From Knufia peltigerae (lineage: Eukaryota > Ascomycota > Eurotiomycetes > Chaetothyriales > Trichomeriaceae), in NCBI GenBank assembly GCA_030247855.1, contig JAPDRN010000063.1:62001-126000 (forward strand): DNA of 64,000 nt, given 5' to 3'. This document shows, one piece after another, positions 45,255 to 57,125 of this stretch. The notes beneath the pieces were generated by a model that was given only the letters and a program-made list of their open reading frames with translations, did not search any database and was not told the DNA's origin. A program made the position numbers and the translations under genes. The stretch's first letter is position 1. Every line of letters begins with the position of its first letter.

Positions 45255-47450
45255 ATGTCCGCACCGTCAGCCTTTACGGCTGGCATTCCTCCATCCATGC
45301 CTGCCGGCAGTCATGAGATACAAGACTACTACTCCGACCAAGGCCCACCTCGGTCATTGTCACACACTGCACCATCCATCACACCCTACCTTGGCCTCCG
45401 GGCTCGTTTATCACAAATATGGCTCAATCGATGGACCATCTTACTCCTACTTGTCCTTGCTCGCACCCTTATCGCAATCTCTGGGCTCGACAATAGTCTA
45501 GGATCAGCACGACGTGAGGCTCTCTCTGCGTGTTCAGACGTTGAATCCATGGGTTCCACTATGGCATCCATGCCGCATTACATGTCCCAAGGGCTGAATG
45601 AACTAGCTGCCACTGGCGTCGAGAAATCCGTCAGCGGTCTGATGCAGACGACTACCTTGAGTGTTACAGCTGTTGAAGAAATAGTGGTGTTTGTGATCGG
45701 AATGATGACAAACACCTATCTTTGCCTGATCACCCTAGCCGTCAGCGGAAGTTTACACACAGTCATCGGGACACTCGACTCTGCCCAGAAGAGCCTCAAC
45801 GGTTTAACCAAAAATCTTGGAGGCGACATGTCCGACGCTCTGGGCGACTTTGAGTCTGCCTACAACAAATTCCTGGACGCTTTGAAAGGTTTCACGGCGT
45901 TTGGGGTATCAGTTCCCACACCACCTCCGCTAAATCTTACCCAACAGGTGAATACCCTCGAAGGCCTCAAATTACCGGGCAACCTTACAGCAGATCTTCA
46001 AAAGCTCAACAATTCAATTCCTACCTTTGACGAAGTGAAAAACCTTACTGAAGGTGTCATCCGCCTTCCCTTTGACGAAGTCAAACAACTCATCAATCAG
46101 TCTTTGGGAACGTACACGTTCAACCGATCGTTGTTTCCGGTTCCGCAGAAAGAGCAACTCACTTTCTGCAGTGACAACAACGGGATCAATGACTTCTTCG
46201 ATGGCCTGGGTGACCTGATCTCAGCCGCAAAGAAAGTGGCCATCGGCGTCCTTTTAGTCCTTGCTATCCTGGCAATGATCCCAATGGCATGGCGTGAGAT
46301 CCGACGCTGGCGCATCATGCAAGAACGAAGCCAGATCGTTAAAGCGAACGACCGTGATCCTATGGACGTGGTGTATATTGTCAGCAGGCCTTACACATCC
46401 TCCACAGGATTGAAAATGTCACAACATTTCGAGTCACAACGAAAGAAGAGCTTGACTCGCTGGGTCGTCGCATATGCCACTACCGACGCGGCATTGTTCG
46501 TCCTCGCCTTAGCTTTCACAGGTCTGCTTGCATGTGCTTGCCAAGCCATTCTCCTTCGCTCGATGGCGAAAGAGGTCCCCAATCTGACGAACCAAGTCAC
46601 CTCCTTCTCCGATAAAGTCGTCGCGCAACTAAACAATGCATCTGAGCAATGGGCTGACGGTACTAATGCAGCCATTGCATCGGTCAGCAACGATATCAAC
46701 AAGGACATGCTGGGATGGGTCAACACTACCACGACCGCAGTCAATGATACTCTCAATACTTTCGTGGACAAAACTAGTGATGTTCTCAACGCCACCTTCG
46801 GAAACACACCGCTGTATGAGCCCATTATGGAAGTTCTGAATTGTCTTCTTCTCCTGAAGATTGCAGGCATTCAGAAAGGCTTGACATGGGTTCATGACAA
46901 TGCACATGTTGACTTTCCAACTCTTGCAAACGATACCTTCAGCTTGGGTGCTGTTGCGAGTCTTGCTTCGACAAGCAATCCGGACGACTCATTCCTAGCC
47001 AGTCCTGGCGATGCAGCGAGCAACAAAATCTCAAGCGCCGTAGCAAGAGTTGTGGACGAAGTTGAAAGTGGTATCCGCACAGAGGCGCTCATCTCAACCG
47101 TCCTCCTACTTGTCTGGGTCATGATCTTATTGATTGCAATAATCAGAGCATTGATGCAATGGTCAGGCCGAGACAAAGTGAGAGGTGACGGTGGTCCCGC
47201 CGCGCCAAACACCGACTTCCGTTCTGACAATCAAGATCGGTATACTGGATTTGTGGACGTCCCTTTGGCCGACATCAATTCTAGGCGGCCAATGTCTCCT
47301 GCACCCAAGTACACCCCTTCCAAGGATATTGAAATCACGGCCTTGGAGCAATTTGATTCAAAACTTGGCTACGTGGGCCATCGAGGCTATGAACAGACAC
47401 GGATGACAAGGATTGACAGCAAACGAGGAAGTATCTGGAACGGTGATTGA
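45255..47450 (+). CDS. PRM1: Plasma membrane fusion protein PRM1
   Basis: Multispanning protein that acts at cell-cell contact zones during plasma-membrane fusion of mating or anastomosing cells. Intronless, 731 aa, the usual length for filamentous fungi. Five hydrophobic segments can be read: TILLLLVLARTLIAISG (~res 60-76), IVVFVIGMMTNTYLCLITLA, KKVAIGVLLVLAILAMIP, ALFVLALAFTGLLACACQ and LISTVLLLVWVMILLIAII. The two long loops between them are rich in N-glycosylation sequons (NLT, NNS, NQS, NAT), as expected for extracellular loops. The SLDNxLxxARxEALxAC-like block after the first segment and the LPFDEVKQLINQSL repeat are family features. The C-terminal tail is cytoplasmic and polar. The start follows a CT-rich leader. 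Confidence 0.95.
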   Translation: MSAPSAFTAGIPPSMPAGSHEIQDYYSDQGPPRSLSHTAPSITPYLGLRARLSQIWLNRWTILLLLVLARTLIAISGLDNSLGSARREALSACSDVESMGSTMASMPHYMSQGLNELAATGVEKSVSGLMQTTTLSVTAVEEIVVFVIGMMTNTYLCLITLAVSGSLHTVIGTLDSAQKSLNGLTKNLGGDMSDALGDFESAYNKFLDALKGFTAFGVSVPTPPPLNLTQQVNTLEGLKLPGNLTADLQKLNNSIPTFDEVKNLTEGVIRLPFDEVKQLINQSLGTYTFNRSLFPVPQKEQLTFCSDNNGINDFFDGLGDLISAAKKVAIGVLLVLAILAMIPMAWREIRRWRIMQERSQIVKANDRDPMDVVYIVSRPYTSSTGLKMSQHFESQRKKSLTRWVVAYATTDAALFVLALAFTGLLACACQAILLRSMAKEVPNLTNQVTSFSDKVVAQLNNASEQWADGTNAAIASVSNDINKDMLGWVNTTTTAVNDTLNTFVDKTSDVLNATFGNTPLYEPIMEVLNCLLLLKIAGIQKGLTWVHDNAHVDFPTLANDTFSLGAVASLASTSNPDDSFLASPGDAASNKISSAVARVVDEVESGIRTEALISTVLLLVWVMILLIAIIRALMQWSGRDKVRGDGGPAAPNTDFRSDNQDRYTGFVDVPLADINSRRPMSPAPKYTPSKDIEITALEQFDSKLGYVGHRGYEQTRMTRIDSKRGSIWNGD

Positions 47451-49711
47451 AAATTTTCTTGCTCTTTTTTTTACCTTTTGAATCGTTTTGGAAATGCCAC
47501 TTTGGATCTGCGACAACTGTTTCCAAGGTTAATGATACGGGCCTTTTTGCAGGAATGCAAACAACTCAAGCATCGTATTAGTATGGCAACAGCAAGCCTA
47601 GATTCACGATACAGCGGAGAGTAATGGAACATTTGTGGAGAGGATGGAATTCCGATAATGAGTATGAGATGTGATAGACGCAGCCAATGGGTGGCATTGC
47701 GTTTTGTGCGTGTGCATGTTGAGCGTTGATATGCTTTGTGGAGGAAACCTCTGTCGATTTTGAGGACCGACCGAACCAATCAGTCAAGGAACGAACGAAC
47801 AACACCCGGTCATTGTTCTCACGTCGACAAAGAATTTCCCGCGACAACAACCGAGGGACCAGAGTTCCTTCCCTGCCCCTTCTCCAGTGGCGCAGACAGT
47901 CTTTCTTCCTCTGGTGGAAAGACTATGCCATTTCTCCGCCAATCTTTCGATAGCCCTCGACCCCGACAGTGGCTGTCGCGCCTCTTCACTCGTGAGGGGT
48001 GTCAAGCAAGACGTGGTGTTTTCCGAGTTTTGGCACTGTGCCAATTATCGCAACTGGGGTCGCGTGATGGAGTGGAATCATAAATCCTTTCGATCATATA
48101 CCCTCGTCATTTTACGACGTGTTTGGTATCTCGAGGATGAAGCAGGTCTTGCGTATCTTTTTTCGTTTGGAACAAGTTGGTGTGAGCCCCCTTCGACCCT
48201 TTTGGGTCGTCGCTGTGTAGGCTCTCCAACCCAGACACTTTTTTCTGTTGTTGAGCTATGGTCTTGAGGGATATCTCATGATGGTCGTTGATGTGCGCAT
48301 GGATGTTGAGGCCCTCATTTGTCGTCTTGGTCAGACCTCCAGACTTTGCTGTTCAGGGACTTCGAGTCTCGGCTTGTGGTCATCGTCTCTTCACTGATCT
48401 TCGGAGAAAGTCGAAAGCGGCGACTACTGGTGAGCAGTCTGGTCTGGAGGACCCTGGCTCCGACAGCAATGAGTTTCGCCTTCGGAGAGGCGTTGGCGGA
48501 TTGGTTCTTGACAATTTCGGCTTGCATGGAAAGTCTGGTCTGTTTCTCAACGCATGTACCACGCAACAGATCAAAAGCCGGTGATTGTTAAGCATCAATT
48601 CACCATGGTCCCTCTTCGGAGAAGGTCCTTTTTCGACATGCTCCTGGTGGCTTGAAGTTCAGCATGCAGGCTTCAGGTTCGCCGGTATGCAGGAACGTGT
48701 TGATTAGTGGACGGACTTGTGTAGCCTTGCTCCGAGTCAACCCCTTTACTTATTAAAAAAAAGCCGTGGGCCAGATGCTTGATACTGGACCTCTGGGTGG
48801 ACATTTCATCTCTTGGGCCCGTTTGTGTTTGGTACGAAAGGCACAGAGATTGGGTCTCTGGACAATGCAATAGGTAGATGGACATTCCGGTCCAGACGTA
48901 AAATCAAGATCTGGTCTGACAATTCGTTTTCTTCGAGGGTTTAAAGATTGGCTCGTAGTCTCCTCGTAAAACCAAGACAGTGGTTGGTCTAATGTAAGTA
49001 AGCAGCATATGCCTAAATCGTGAATGAATGTCGTTTCAACTGTCTAGTATTCAATTCTCGGTCAACATGCAAAATGAGTCGGCGGAACATTGTTCCACGG
49101 CCCCGTGTTGAGCCTCGTTCCACGTGATGACATTCGTTCTTTCTTCTCCGTTGTCATTTTTCTCTTCTTTCCTTTGCTCGATGTACATCCGATTATTTCA
49201 CGACCTCCAAACCGCAGTATGTCTGGCTGCTGCCACCATGCGCTTGGATTGAGTGTCTACATGGCGCTATTCTCGTGCGGCGAGGAAGCGTTGAAGTCTG
49301 CCGGCTGGAGCGACGAGGAAATCGAGAAGCTTCCCGTCTCCAAAGCCTTGCTGTATGAAACCTATTCAAGGTATCATGCGAAGGACCGGACGCATGTTCT
49401 GAAAGTGGATGGAGGTTCTCTTGTGCTGAAATACTCAGGGGAGGAGGATCCTTGTGGTTTATTACGACGTGAGCAGTTTGTCCCTGATGACGACACGAAA
49501 GATGTTGCGAACTGAGAGGAGACGGCAAAGGGTACATGAGCCAGAAAGACCATGATTGGATATTGACAAGTGTTCGTGTATATAATTTTCTAGAGAGCAT
49601 ATCGGCGAGATACTGTCATCATGTCGTCTCATGGGGAGTCGGTCACTATTTCGAACTGGCCTGACGCATATCTAGGGATCTCCTTCTACCGCCATCTCTG
49701 TCGGATCAATT
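47451..49711. other. Intergenic region between PRM1 and pyruvate decarboxylase
   Basis: About 2.26 kb with only one mildly credible small frame (49219..49515, listed separately). Other frames near 47.7-48.6 kb overlap each other on both strands and have no recognisable content. Confidence 0.45.
49219..49515 (+). CDS. Possible small hypothetical protein
   Basis: Frame of 98 aa from ATG 49219; the frame is open further upstream to 49090. The C-terminal two thirds have a charged, protein-like composition (EEALKSAGWSDEEIEKLPVS), suggesting a small helical protein with a beta strand after it. I recognise no family. A pyrimidine-rich stretch just upstream (49135-49175) is compatible with a leader. 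It could be a lineage-specific small gene or chance. Confidence 0.3.
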   Translation: MSGCCHHALGLSVYMALFSCGEEALKSAGWSDEEIEKLPVSKALLYETYSRYHAKDRTHVLKVDGGSLVLKYSGEEDPCGLLRREQFVPDDDTKDVAN

Positions 49712-52283
49712 TCACTTTTTCGTCGTCGTCGCCGCCGCCGCCGCCTTCGCCCTCTCCATGATCAAATCAATCTGCCTCTTCAACCTCCACGGCACATCCA
49801 TCCTGTCCATAAATACTTCGATCAGTCGAAGCGTGTCTTGTCCCCGCTTTTGCGGTGCCGGGCTTTCTTCCAACACGGCCTCCATTTCTGCCTTTGATCG
49901 GACCTGTGTTGTTCTCTTGTCGCCGTCATTCGCCCCGAAGAACTGAAGCATGTGCGTGTGATCCCAGGTAGTGATGTCGTTGTACGATTCTTGAGGCCCG
50001 TGAATGGCTCTTTCGATGGTGTAACCGTCATTGTTGATCAGGAAACTGAGGACATCGTGACAGCCGTCAGCGTTAGTTTCAAGACTTATTGACTTCACCT
50101 CACATCACCTCACCTCACCTCGCCATATCAGGTAGGAGAGAGGGGATAAGGGGATCAGGGATCATGTATGGGTAAGGGTAAGATTGCGGATAGGGTTAGG
50201 ATGTTCGTACATTATTGGATTCAGACCATGTTTGATAATACTTCCCATCTCTTGTACCGTCAATTGTAAACTTCCATCACCAACGATGAGAATCAGACGG
50301 CCACCACTTGACGGGGACGGTGGTGATGCGTTCCCATCATTGGCTTCTGCTTCGGCTCGCTTCGTCATCTCTCTTTGAGCCAGGCCAACCCCCAGGCAAG
50401 AAGGGACAGAATAACCTATGCTCCCAAAGTAGAGTTGAGTCACGTAAGTCGAGCCGGAAGAGAAGGTGGCTTCGGACATGCCGAATTGTGCGGTGCCGCA
50501 GTCCACCACCAAAATGTCTCCTGGACGAGAAAACCTTCCCAGTCGCTTCCAGACGTAGTTTTGTTTGATGATCTCTGGTGTGGCGGTTGTCATGTCGAGA
50601 GGTTGAGGTTCAGGAGGGAACTTTGGGTTCGGACGTCTTGGAAAATCGACATCTTTGAAAGCCAGCAAGAGTTTACTCAGGACTGTGGTCCAAGAACCAC
50701 AAAATATCAGCGTGAACCCGACTTTTTGTATCACAAAATCATGTGGTGATTCAAACACAAAAAGAAAAGGCGAAGGGAAAAACTCACGTGGACGTAAATA
50801 GACGTTGGTATATTTCTTCCCAAACACCTTTTCACACTTGTGTGTCAGCTGATCATAAATGTACCTTGAGATTCAAAGCAGAAGATGATGTCCTGGGTTG
50901 GTTTGTTTGTAACTTACTGTAGCACTTGAAGGTTCAACGAGTATGACACTCCCCGAATCAATCTCACGGCTGTGACCACCGGTATTGCTGTCCGAAAGTA
51001 ATGGACCAAGATTCAACACACAATCACTTCCTTCGACCTCGTCCTTGATCCCCGGGTACGACACGGTACCGTTGTAGACCCCACAAAAACGAGGATGGGA
51101 TTCGTCGATGATGGTTTTGCCCATTGGTGTTGTGAACGTGGGTATGTCGAGCAACTCGAAAAGTCTTCTCGCTTGCTTCGTCGCCTCGTGACGAGCCACC
51201 AGACAATCAACGAGGAGGATTGGTCTTGTGGAGTTCAAGATGGTTTCCTTGATTTTCTGTACCACGGCGTCCTCGTTAGAGATGTCTGAAGGGTATGAGA
51301 CGTCGACTGCAGTGTCCAGAGCAGTGACAGGCACCGGCACTCGGACCATGTCCATGGGTACAAAAATGTACGCTGGCAAGGAGTCGATCCAACATTGTCG
51401 TATCACTCTCTAGATGGGATAGACAGGCTGTAAGTCAGCAAGTCAGACTCAAGACCGTGGAATAGTTGTTACCCCTTGAACCACCAAGGTGGCACGGCAC
51501 ATACATCGATCTCGTCGACTGCAGTCTTTTCATCATCCAACCAAGCATGGGTACATCGAACGTGGGCCGACATCTTTTCGTAAACCTAGTAGTAGTCGGT
51601 CAGGGAGACTTAAATTACGGACTTTAAAAGAACAAGACTTACCCTATGATCCGGATTGGGTCCCAAACAGTGATGTATCATTAAATGTTTTTCTTGCATT
51701 GCTCTCGATGTAGTTCCCACGATGTGTATGATTTTCACTTGTTCCGTGTAGGATCCAGCAAGGCCATTGATGGCAGATAGTTCTCCTACCCCCATTGTCG
51801 TCACAACTATAACCAATTTAGATGATGAGATGGAAAAAAAGACACAGGTTCGGTCTTCACTTCAAAAAACTTACGGACACCAGGACAACCCTTGACACGA
51901 GCGTAGCCATCAGCGGCATATGCAGCGTTTAACTCATTGGCATTTCCAACTATGACCCAATGCTTGTCAGTCAACCCAGGCATTCATATTGACGCTGACG
52001 ATACTGGTGGGAAACCCCCGTCCAGACGTACCCCAATTCAATCCAGGTACTTCTTTGACATAATCCAACAATTCCAAATTCATATCACCAGGTACGCCCA
52101 TGATGGACTCTGTACCTTGTTGGTATATTCTATCGAGACACACAAAAGTCACACAAAAGTCAGCAAAGGGGGGGGGGGGGGGGGTTTCGGTGGCCTCATC
52201 ATTGTTGGACGCGCTCCCACAAGAGTGGTATTCGCTCACCTCTTCCATAGGTACAAGGCCAAGGGAATCGTTTCGGTTGTCAT
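49712..52283 (-). CDS. Pyruvate decarboxylase-type thiamine diphosphate enzyme
   Basis: Non-oxidative 2-keto acid decarboxylase, giving acetaldehyde and CO2 from pyruvate. Nine exons on the minus strand: 52240..52283, 52032..52129, 51875..51949, 51643..51806, 51505..51585, 50918..51409, 50788..50827, 50211..50682, 49712..50045. Phases close to 599 aa. Key residues are all present: GVPGDMN (Asp), NANELNAAYAADGYAR (cofactor Glu), MIHHCLG (His-His pair), GDGSLQLTVQEMGSI...LINNDGYTIER (ThDP/Mg2+ motif GDG...NN and the active-site Glu). The boundaries around the 40-nt seventh exon are the least certain. Close relatives act on indole- or phenylpyruvate, so the substrate is not fixed. An alcohol dehydrogenase on the same strand 5 kb away could take the aldehyde on. 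Intron 1 contains a 17-G run. Confidence 0.92.
52168..52184 (+). repeat. G17 homopolymer
   Basis: Seventeen consecutive G on the plus strand inside the first intron of the pyruvate decarboxylase gene (a C run on its transcript). Length may be unreliable in the assembly. Confidence 0.95.
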
Positions 52284-53787
52284 TTTGTCTTATCTTGAAA
52301 CAAGACACTCGGTTATTTGATGAACTCAAACGTAAGAACACTTGAAATAGAAATCTGACTTTTTCAAAAATGCCGTGTAACAACAAAAAACTCGCCCATA
52401 CATGTACTGTAGGGGAAATACCTACTCCAGGTGGTTTCGGCAATTGTGGTATTCACTCCCCCCCCCCCCCACCAACAACAAATCCTTATCCACTTGATGT
52501 ACTCCGTACACCTTCACGGAAAAGGTGCCGCAGCCGTCCAGGATCCCCCATCACGATTGGGATCTCATCTTCCCCACGACACACCCAGCACGTCTCCAGA
52601 TTGAACTCGGTTGGAAACGATGATATATCAAGCAACCACTCTGGTCGAACGAATCAAAAGCGCCAAAACGCTCCGACGTAGTGCTTACCCAAGTCAGAAT
52701 TTGGGCAATGACCATATCACTCTGACTTTTCTCGCAAGGATCTTCTCTTTTATCCCGCAGTCGGATTCATCCTTTTTCACCTTGACTTTGTATTTTGAGG
52801 AATGAGATGAGAAGAACGATGCAAGGGTCCCTGTCCCCCGTGGTGGATGATCATGTCGAGGGGAGAAGAACTTACTTCATGAGCTCCGTGCTTACTGTCC
52901 CTGAAAGCAATGCGACTCTTCGAGGATGGGGCTGCATTTTACCGTGCAGAATGGAATCCGTGCGGCATGATTCTGGCAAAACCTGGCGAGTGGAAAATAG
53001 ACAAATATACTCTCTCCTCCGTATCCATGAGGATCTGGGTAAGTTTACAGTCGCCAAACTCGCTGCTGTACCTCCCGTAACAGAGATTCATCCGAAAGAG
53101 GCAAGTCAGCTACTGTTTCCGGCAAAGTCGTACCATAAACTCAGGCGAGTGAGTTGTACCTAGGTAGGTTAATGAAGCTGCTCGTTTCTTTCGAAAACAT
53201 CAGTCATTACACTCAGCCGTTCAGTCAACAGTTTGTCCCAGCACATGGGCGTCCTGTTGCACACTGTCCTTGCACGAATCCAAAAACAGGATCCGTACTG
53301 TCACTCCTGATTCCAGAAGTTCAATATCAGTATGAGAGGCACTCCCCGACCACTTTCTCCTCTGTACTCTTCTGCGAACGTCGGCCGTCAACATTATAGT
53401 CGTTGGGTTTCCCTGGCCTTTGATTCTCTTTCGTCTTTGTCTCGTCTTGAGGTGGGCACCCACGATCTGGACGACCTGATCTTCCGTGGAACATCTCCCA
53501 GACGTTTTGCTTTGACGAGAATGAGCACCAATATTTAGTATATCTCGTCAAGCCGGGTTCATTCTGGACTCGACATCAACCAAACCCCATTCAACATGTC
53601 GACACATGACCTTTGTGTTTGGAAGGCGACCTGGCAAGGATGACACCCGATAAAGATATGGGCTTTGTAAAGGGTAGTTGTTACGGTAGCATACTGATGG
53701 ACACAGGCACACAGGCGCAGCAGATCGAAAGTTTGATAGTAATTGTGATTGTTTTTAACTATTACCTGTGCAGCACTCAATGAGGCG
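52284..53787. other. Intergenic, pyruvate decarboxylase upstream region
   Basis: About 1.5 kb between the decarboxylase start and the caleosin stop, both on the minus strand. It has the C13 run and TACTCCGTAC at 52500-52509. Short frames on both strands lack any recognisable feature. Confidence 0.5.
52458..52470 (+). repeat. C13 homopolymer
   Basis: Thirteen consecutive C on the plus strand about 175 bp upstream of the pyruvate decarboxylase ATG. It is complementary to the G17 run 270 bp away. Confidence 0.95.
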
Positions 53788-54640
53788 TCACTGTTGTTTG
53801 GTTGAGGCAGATTTCTGAGCAGTCTCATCCAACGATTTACCACTGGATGCTGGGCATCTGTCACCTTTGGCTGCAACTTTCTCATGATATAAGCTCCCAT
53901 CAAGCAACCTCCTGACGTCTTCTTTTCTCAGTATCCCATCCTCAGGCCAGATGAGAACCCAAGCAAACCCCCACTCGAACATTGCAGACACTTGACCAAA
54001 GAAATCAAACGCAAGCCTTGACCTCCTCAGTCCATGCCATAGTTCCCATTTAGTCAGTCCTCCTTTACCATCTCGATCGAACTTCTCAAAAAAGTCCTCG
54101 AAAGGTTGAGGACGAAACCGCCCTTCTGAGTCGAATGTGCCGGTTCCACTCCCGTGTTTATTCATGTATGCTCTTTTGACGTAGAGCCTGAAGAATGGAT
54201 CAGGTATAAGGCTCGGTGCAGTGTTGTAGGACTGAACGCTGTGTAAAAATGCCGTGAAAAACAGCGAGGTGATGATCTTCCATTCAAAGGATCGACATAC
54301 ACGGTAGGTATCGCTGGGCCAGATCACCCCATCACCGTCGGGGTCGAAGAACGAGCAGTGTTGCTCGAGAACCTGCAGACAACATGTTAGTCTGTGCCCT
54401 TTACTGGGAGCATCAGGCTCGATAACTCACGGTTTGATGCTGATGTTGTTTAGCCCAATCATCTTTCTCTGTCCCGTAAGGTGCGTCTGCGGTCGGGGCG
54501 AAAGTGGCCTGCACAAGACCTGAATTCACAAGTTTGGAGTCCGCAGGAGGAGTATGTGCCTTGTATTGCTCGGTGATGGGGGCTTCGGGTATTGAGATCC
54601 GATGTTGTGGCCCTGCTGAAATCTCGAGATAGGTTGACAT
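53788..54640 (-). CDS. Caleosin (EF-hand, heme peroxygenase-type lipid-body protein)
   Basis: Calcium-binding caleosin, a family found on lipid bodies and membranes with heme-dependent peroxygenase activity on fatty acid hydroperoxides. Minus-strand exons 54431..54640 and 53788..54372, 264 aa, donor GTGAGT and acceptor TGCAG. The EF-hand reads VLEQHCSFFDPDGDGVIWP with a complete DxDxDG calcium loop and the conserved His two residues before the FFD. The central hydrophobic segment (KIITSLFFTAFLHSVQSY) and the shortened proline-knot region follow. KHGSGTGTFDSEGRFRPQPF carries the second conserved His and the caleosin signature, and the C-terminal block contains AFDFFGQVSAMFEWGFAW and VRRLLDGSLYHE. 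The last ~25 residues are a variable Ser/Lys tail. The link to fatty-acid-derived signalling is family knowledge. Confidence 0.93.
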
Positions 54641-57125
54641 GGCTCAAGTTGGACTCGATCTGCTGAGAGAGGCGGGCCGTACGAAGAGAGGGCCATTGTT
54701 ATAACAGGAGCGTCTTTGTGGCTGCGCATGGTACAGTCCGCACATGGCCGTTATGTAGTGGTGGATCGCACTTAGCGAAGCCCAAGCCTCTTCAGACGAC
54801 AAGTCTCGAGTGTTGACATCATGGACTTGTGACGCTAGGTCTTGGAGGCAGTTTGGTCCGAATCAATCCATACAAGACTTGCAGAGTGTTCACTGGCAAA
54901 CTGGAAGCCGAATCACCTCCAATATGTGAAAGAAGATGGTGTGACATAGTTGCGGGAATGGATTCATGATCTGTGCCACGATATTTGTATCTGTCGACAA
55001 AGAGTTCGTACGAATACGAGTACGAGGTAGATGAGGGACCAATGATACACAACGTCTTTCTGTGTTGAGCCTAGTGAGGCTGATGAACAGGAGAGCGGAA
55101 CGAGCCGCATATCAACAACGACCTCCGCAACTTGTTCAGTCACAGCAATATAAAACCAGACGGCTATCACTTGAATCAATCTTTCTTTCTCATTCAGGTA
55201 TCCGCTCATGCGTGGACTTTGGTGCCATCTACACATTGCTCTTCTCATGGTTGAATACCGTTGTTCTCTCCCTTGGGAATATGGCTGACCTCTGTCACAT
55301 CAAACTCAGGAATGTAAAGATTTAGCGCAGCTGGCCGTCGTGTCAAATTTGTTGGATGGAGTCTTTCTCGTGACAGACCCTTTGCAGTGCTCTGTTGAAA
55401 ACTGCCCTCACTCGGAGCCGAAAACGGTGATAGGAACGGCGACGGTATGTTATTTCGGTTTGGGGGAAAGGGGGGCGAGGTTTTTTTCTTTCTCTTTTTC
55501 TCTCCAATCGTTGCCCCTAGAAAATGGTTAACTGAGATCGACAAATCCGACGAAGAGCGAAAGACTCACCCCCTCCCCCCTGCCCAGTGCCTACCGCCAT
55601 GGTCATTGCTGCGTGGATGTGAAAGGTGACCACCAACAGGTCGATTTGGCCCATAATGACTATGATGGAGCATCAGCCCTGCTTGAGATTGCGATCTCGA
55701 GCAGAGCCATCCTAGTCTCATGTGCTACCCGGGCCATGAAGAGATGCTCTTCCCTAGCAGCCCTACAGCCAATGTTAGTCAAACCCATCCTGCACGATGG
55801 CAATACTCACTTCTCCTTCCGCACCCACGCGACTCCGATGGCGGTACACTAATACCGCCAAAAAACGAAAGAAAGTCTTGAGTAATCAAATTTTTCATAT
55901 TGAAGAATCGAATAAAAGAATATTGAATTAAAACATTGTGTTAATCAATTCTGGAGACTGGAGACCGGAAAGGAGAAAAGAAGGGAGACAGACGGGCACT
56001 CGCGATATAAGTAGACGACACATTGTGGAAGGAGTGCGTTGCTGCTATTAACCAGGAACAAGATAGAAGCAAGGCAGCCACAGATCAAGTCCAGGCGCCA
56101 ACCATAGAAGCATTTCGATGGAGCTTTATCGATCAGGTGAATTCAGGCCGCAGTATCAGCGACTATTCAAAATCAAGGTTTAATCGCACACTGGTTGTAA
56201 GAGAAAAGCATATCTACCTGAATGGACAGGCGTTATGTGAAACATTTCATGAGATTTTGCGTCCTAGAAAGGCGCCAGTGGTATAAAGGTCGTTAGAGTT
56301 GAGGACGTGTAGGATTTGTGAGCATCAGTGGAGAACAACTTTTATTGTGAGAAGGTCCTCAGGAGTCCACAACATATAAAGCTTCACTTCGTTCGCTTCT
56401 GCAATACCGTTCACACGCAATCCAGTCCCCTAGCCAGGTCACCTCACACAATACCAGCATCCTCCACAGCCTATTTGTCTAATTCTTCTCTCGATACTCT
56501 ACCATCGCTTACGGCAACACAAATCTCTCTCGAAATTCGCCCAAGATGTCCGGTCCAGAGATTTCTTTGCCGCAAATTTCTTTGGTACTCTTGGGCTTTG
56601 CGCTGGTCTTGTGGGGGTTATTTTAACCCCCTTTGCAATACTTCTATGGGCGGATCGGGTGTCTTATGAAAAGATCCTCCAACAATTCGACCAACGAGAC
56701 GACGGATTCTAGTTTCTCGAAAGGAGAGCAAGGAATGATCGTCAGAGATTGAACGAATCAGGGCTTCAGAAGATGGATTACCCTCAACTCGAGACCATTG
56801 CTGCAGCGGCAGCGAACGAAAGCCAGAGAAGAAAGGCGCAAGCAGAGGCTGCACTGTGGCATGTCAACGAGCTGATCATTCAGGAGGACTGATTGAAGCC
56901 GGCAACCATTCCAGGTTGGGTTAATATAATGACACCCACAACAACTTCGATTTAGGACGAATGGAGGTACAGGGATGGCAAGAGAGCTTCGGGAGAGTTT
57001 ATTGAAGAGTAGATTGATGGAAACATAGTTACGCGCAGCTGATGTTCGTATATTCTGATACAGCAAAAGTCAAGGGAATAGTCGTGATTTTGGAAGCACA
57101 TCGTTCCTCCTCGATGACCAGTGTT
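54641..57125. other. Long gene-poor region between caleosin and alcohol dehydrogenase
   Basis: About 2.5 kb. AT content rises sharply around 55860-55960. The only protein-like signal is the broken small locus at 56546-56892. Open frames at 55062..55325, 55613..55852 and 56023..56286 show no recognisable feature. Confidence 0.45.
56546..56892 (+). pseudogene. Small membrane-protein-like locus, frame broken
   Basis: ATG 56546 opens a frame reading MSGPEISLPQISLVLLGFAL that stops at 56624. From about 56608 the +2 frame continues the hydrophobic stretch (GVILTPFAILLWADR) and then a polar helix (YEKILQQFDQRDDGF) to a TAG at 56710. The same frame past the TAG again looks coding (LETIAAAAANESQRRKAQAE) up to TGA at 56890. 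Read together this resembles a ~110-residue protein with one or two membrane segments and a coiled tail, carrying one missing base and one nonsense codon. An alternative is a gene with an intron ending at 56712 (TCTAG). I recognise no family, so decay is an interpretation. Confidence 0.3.
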
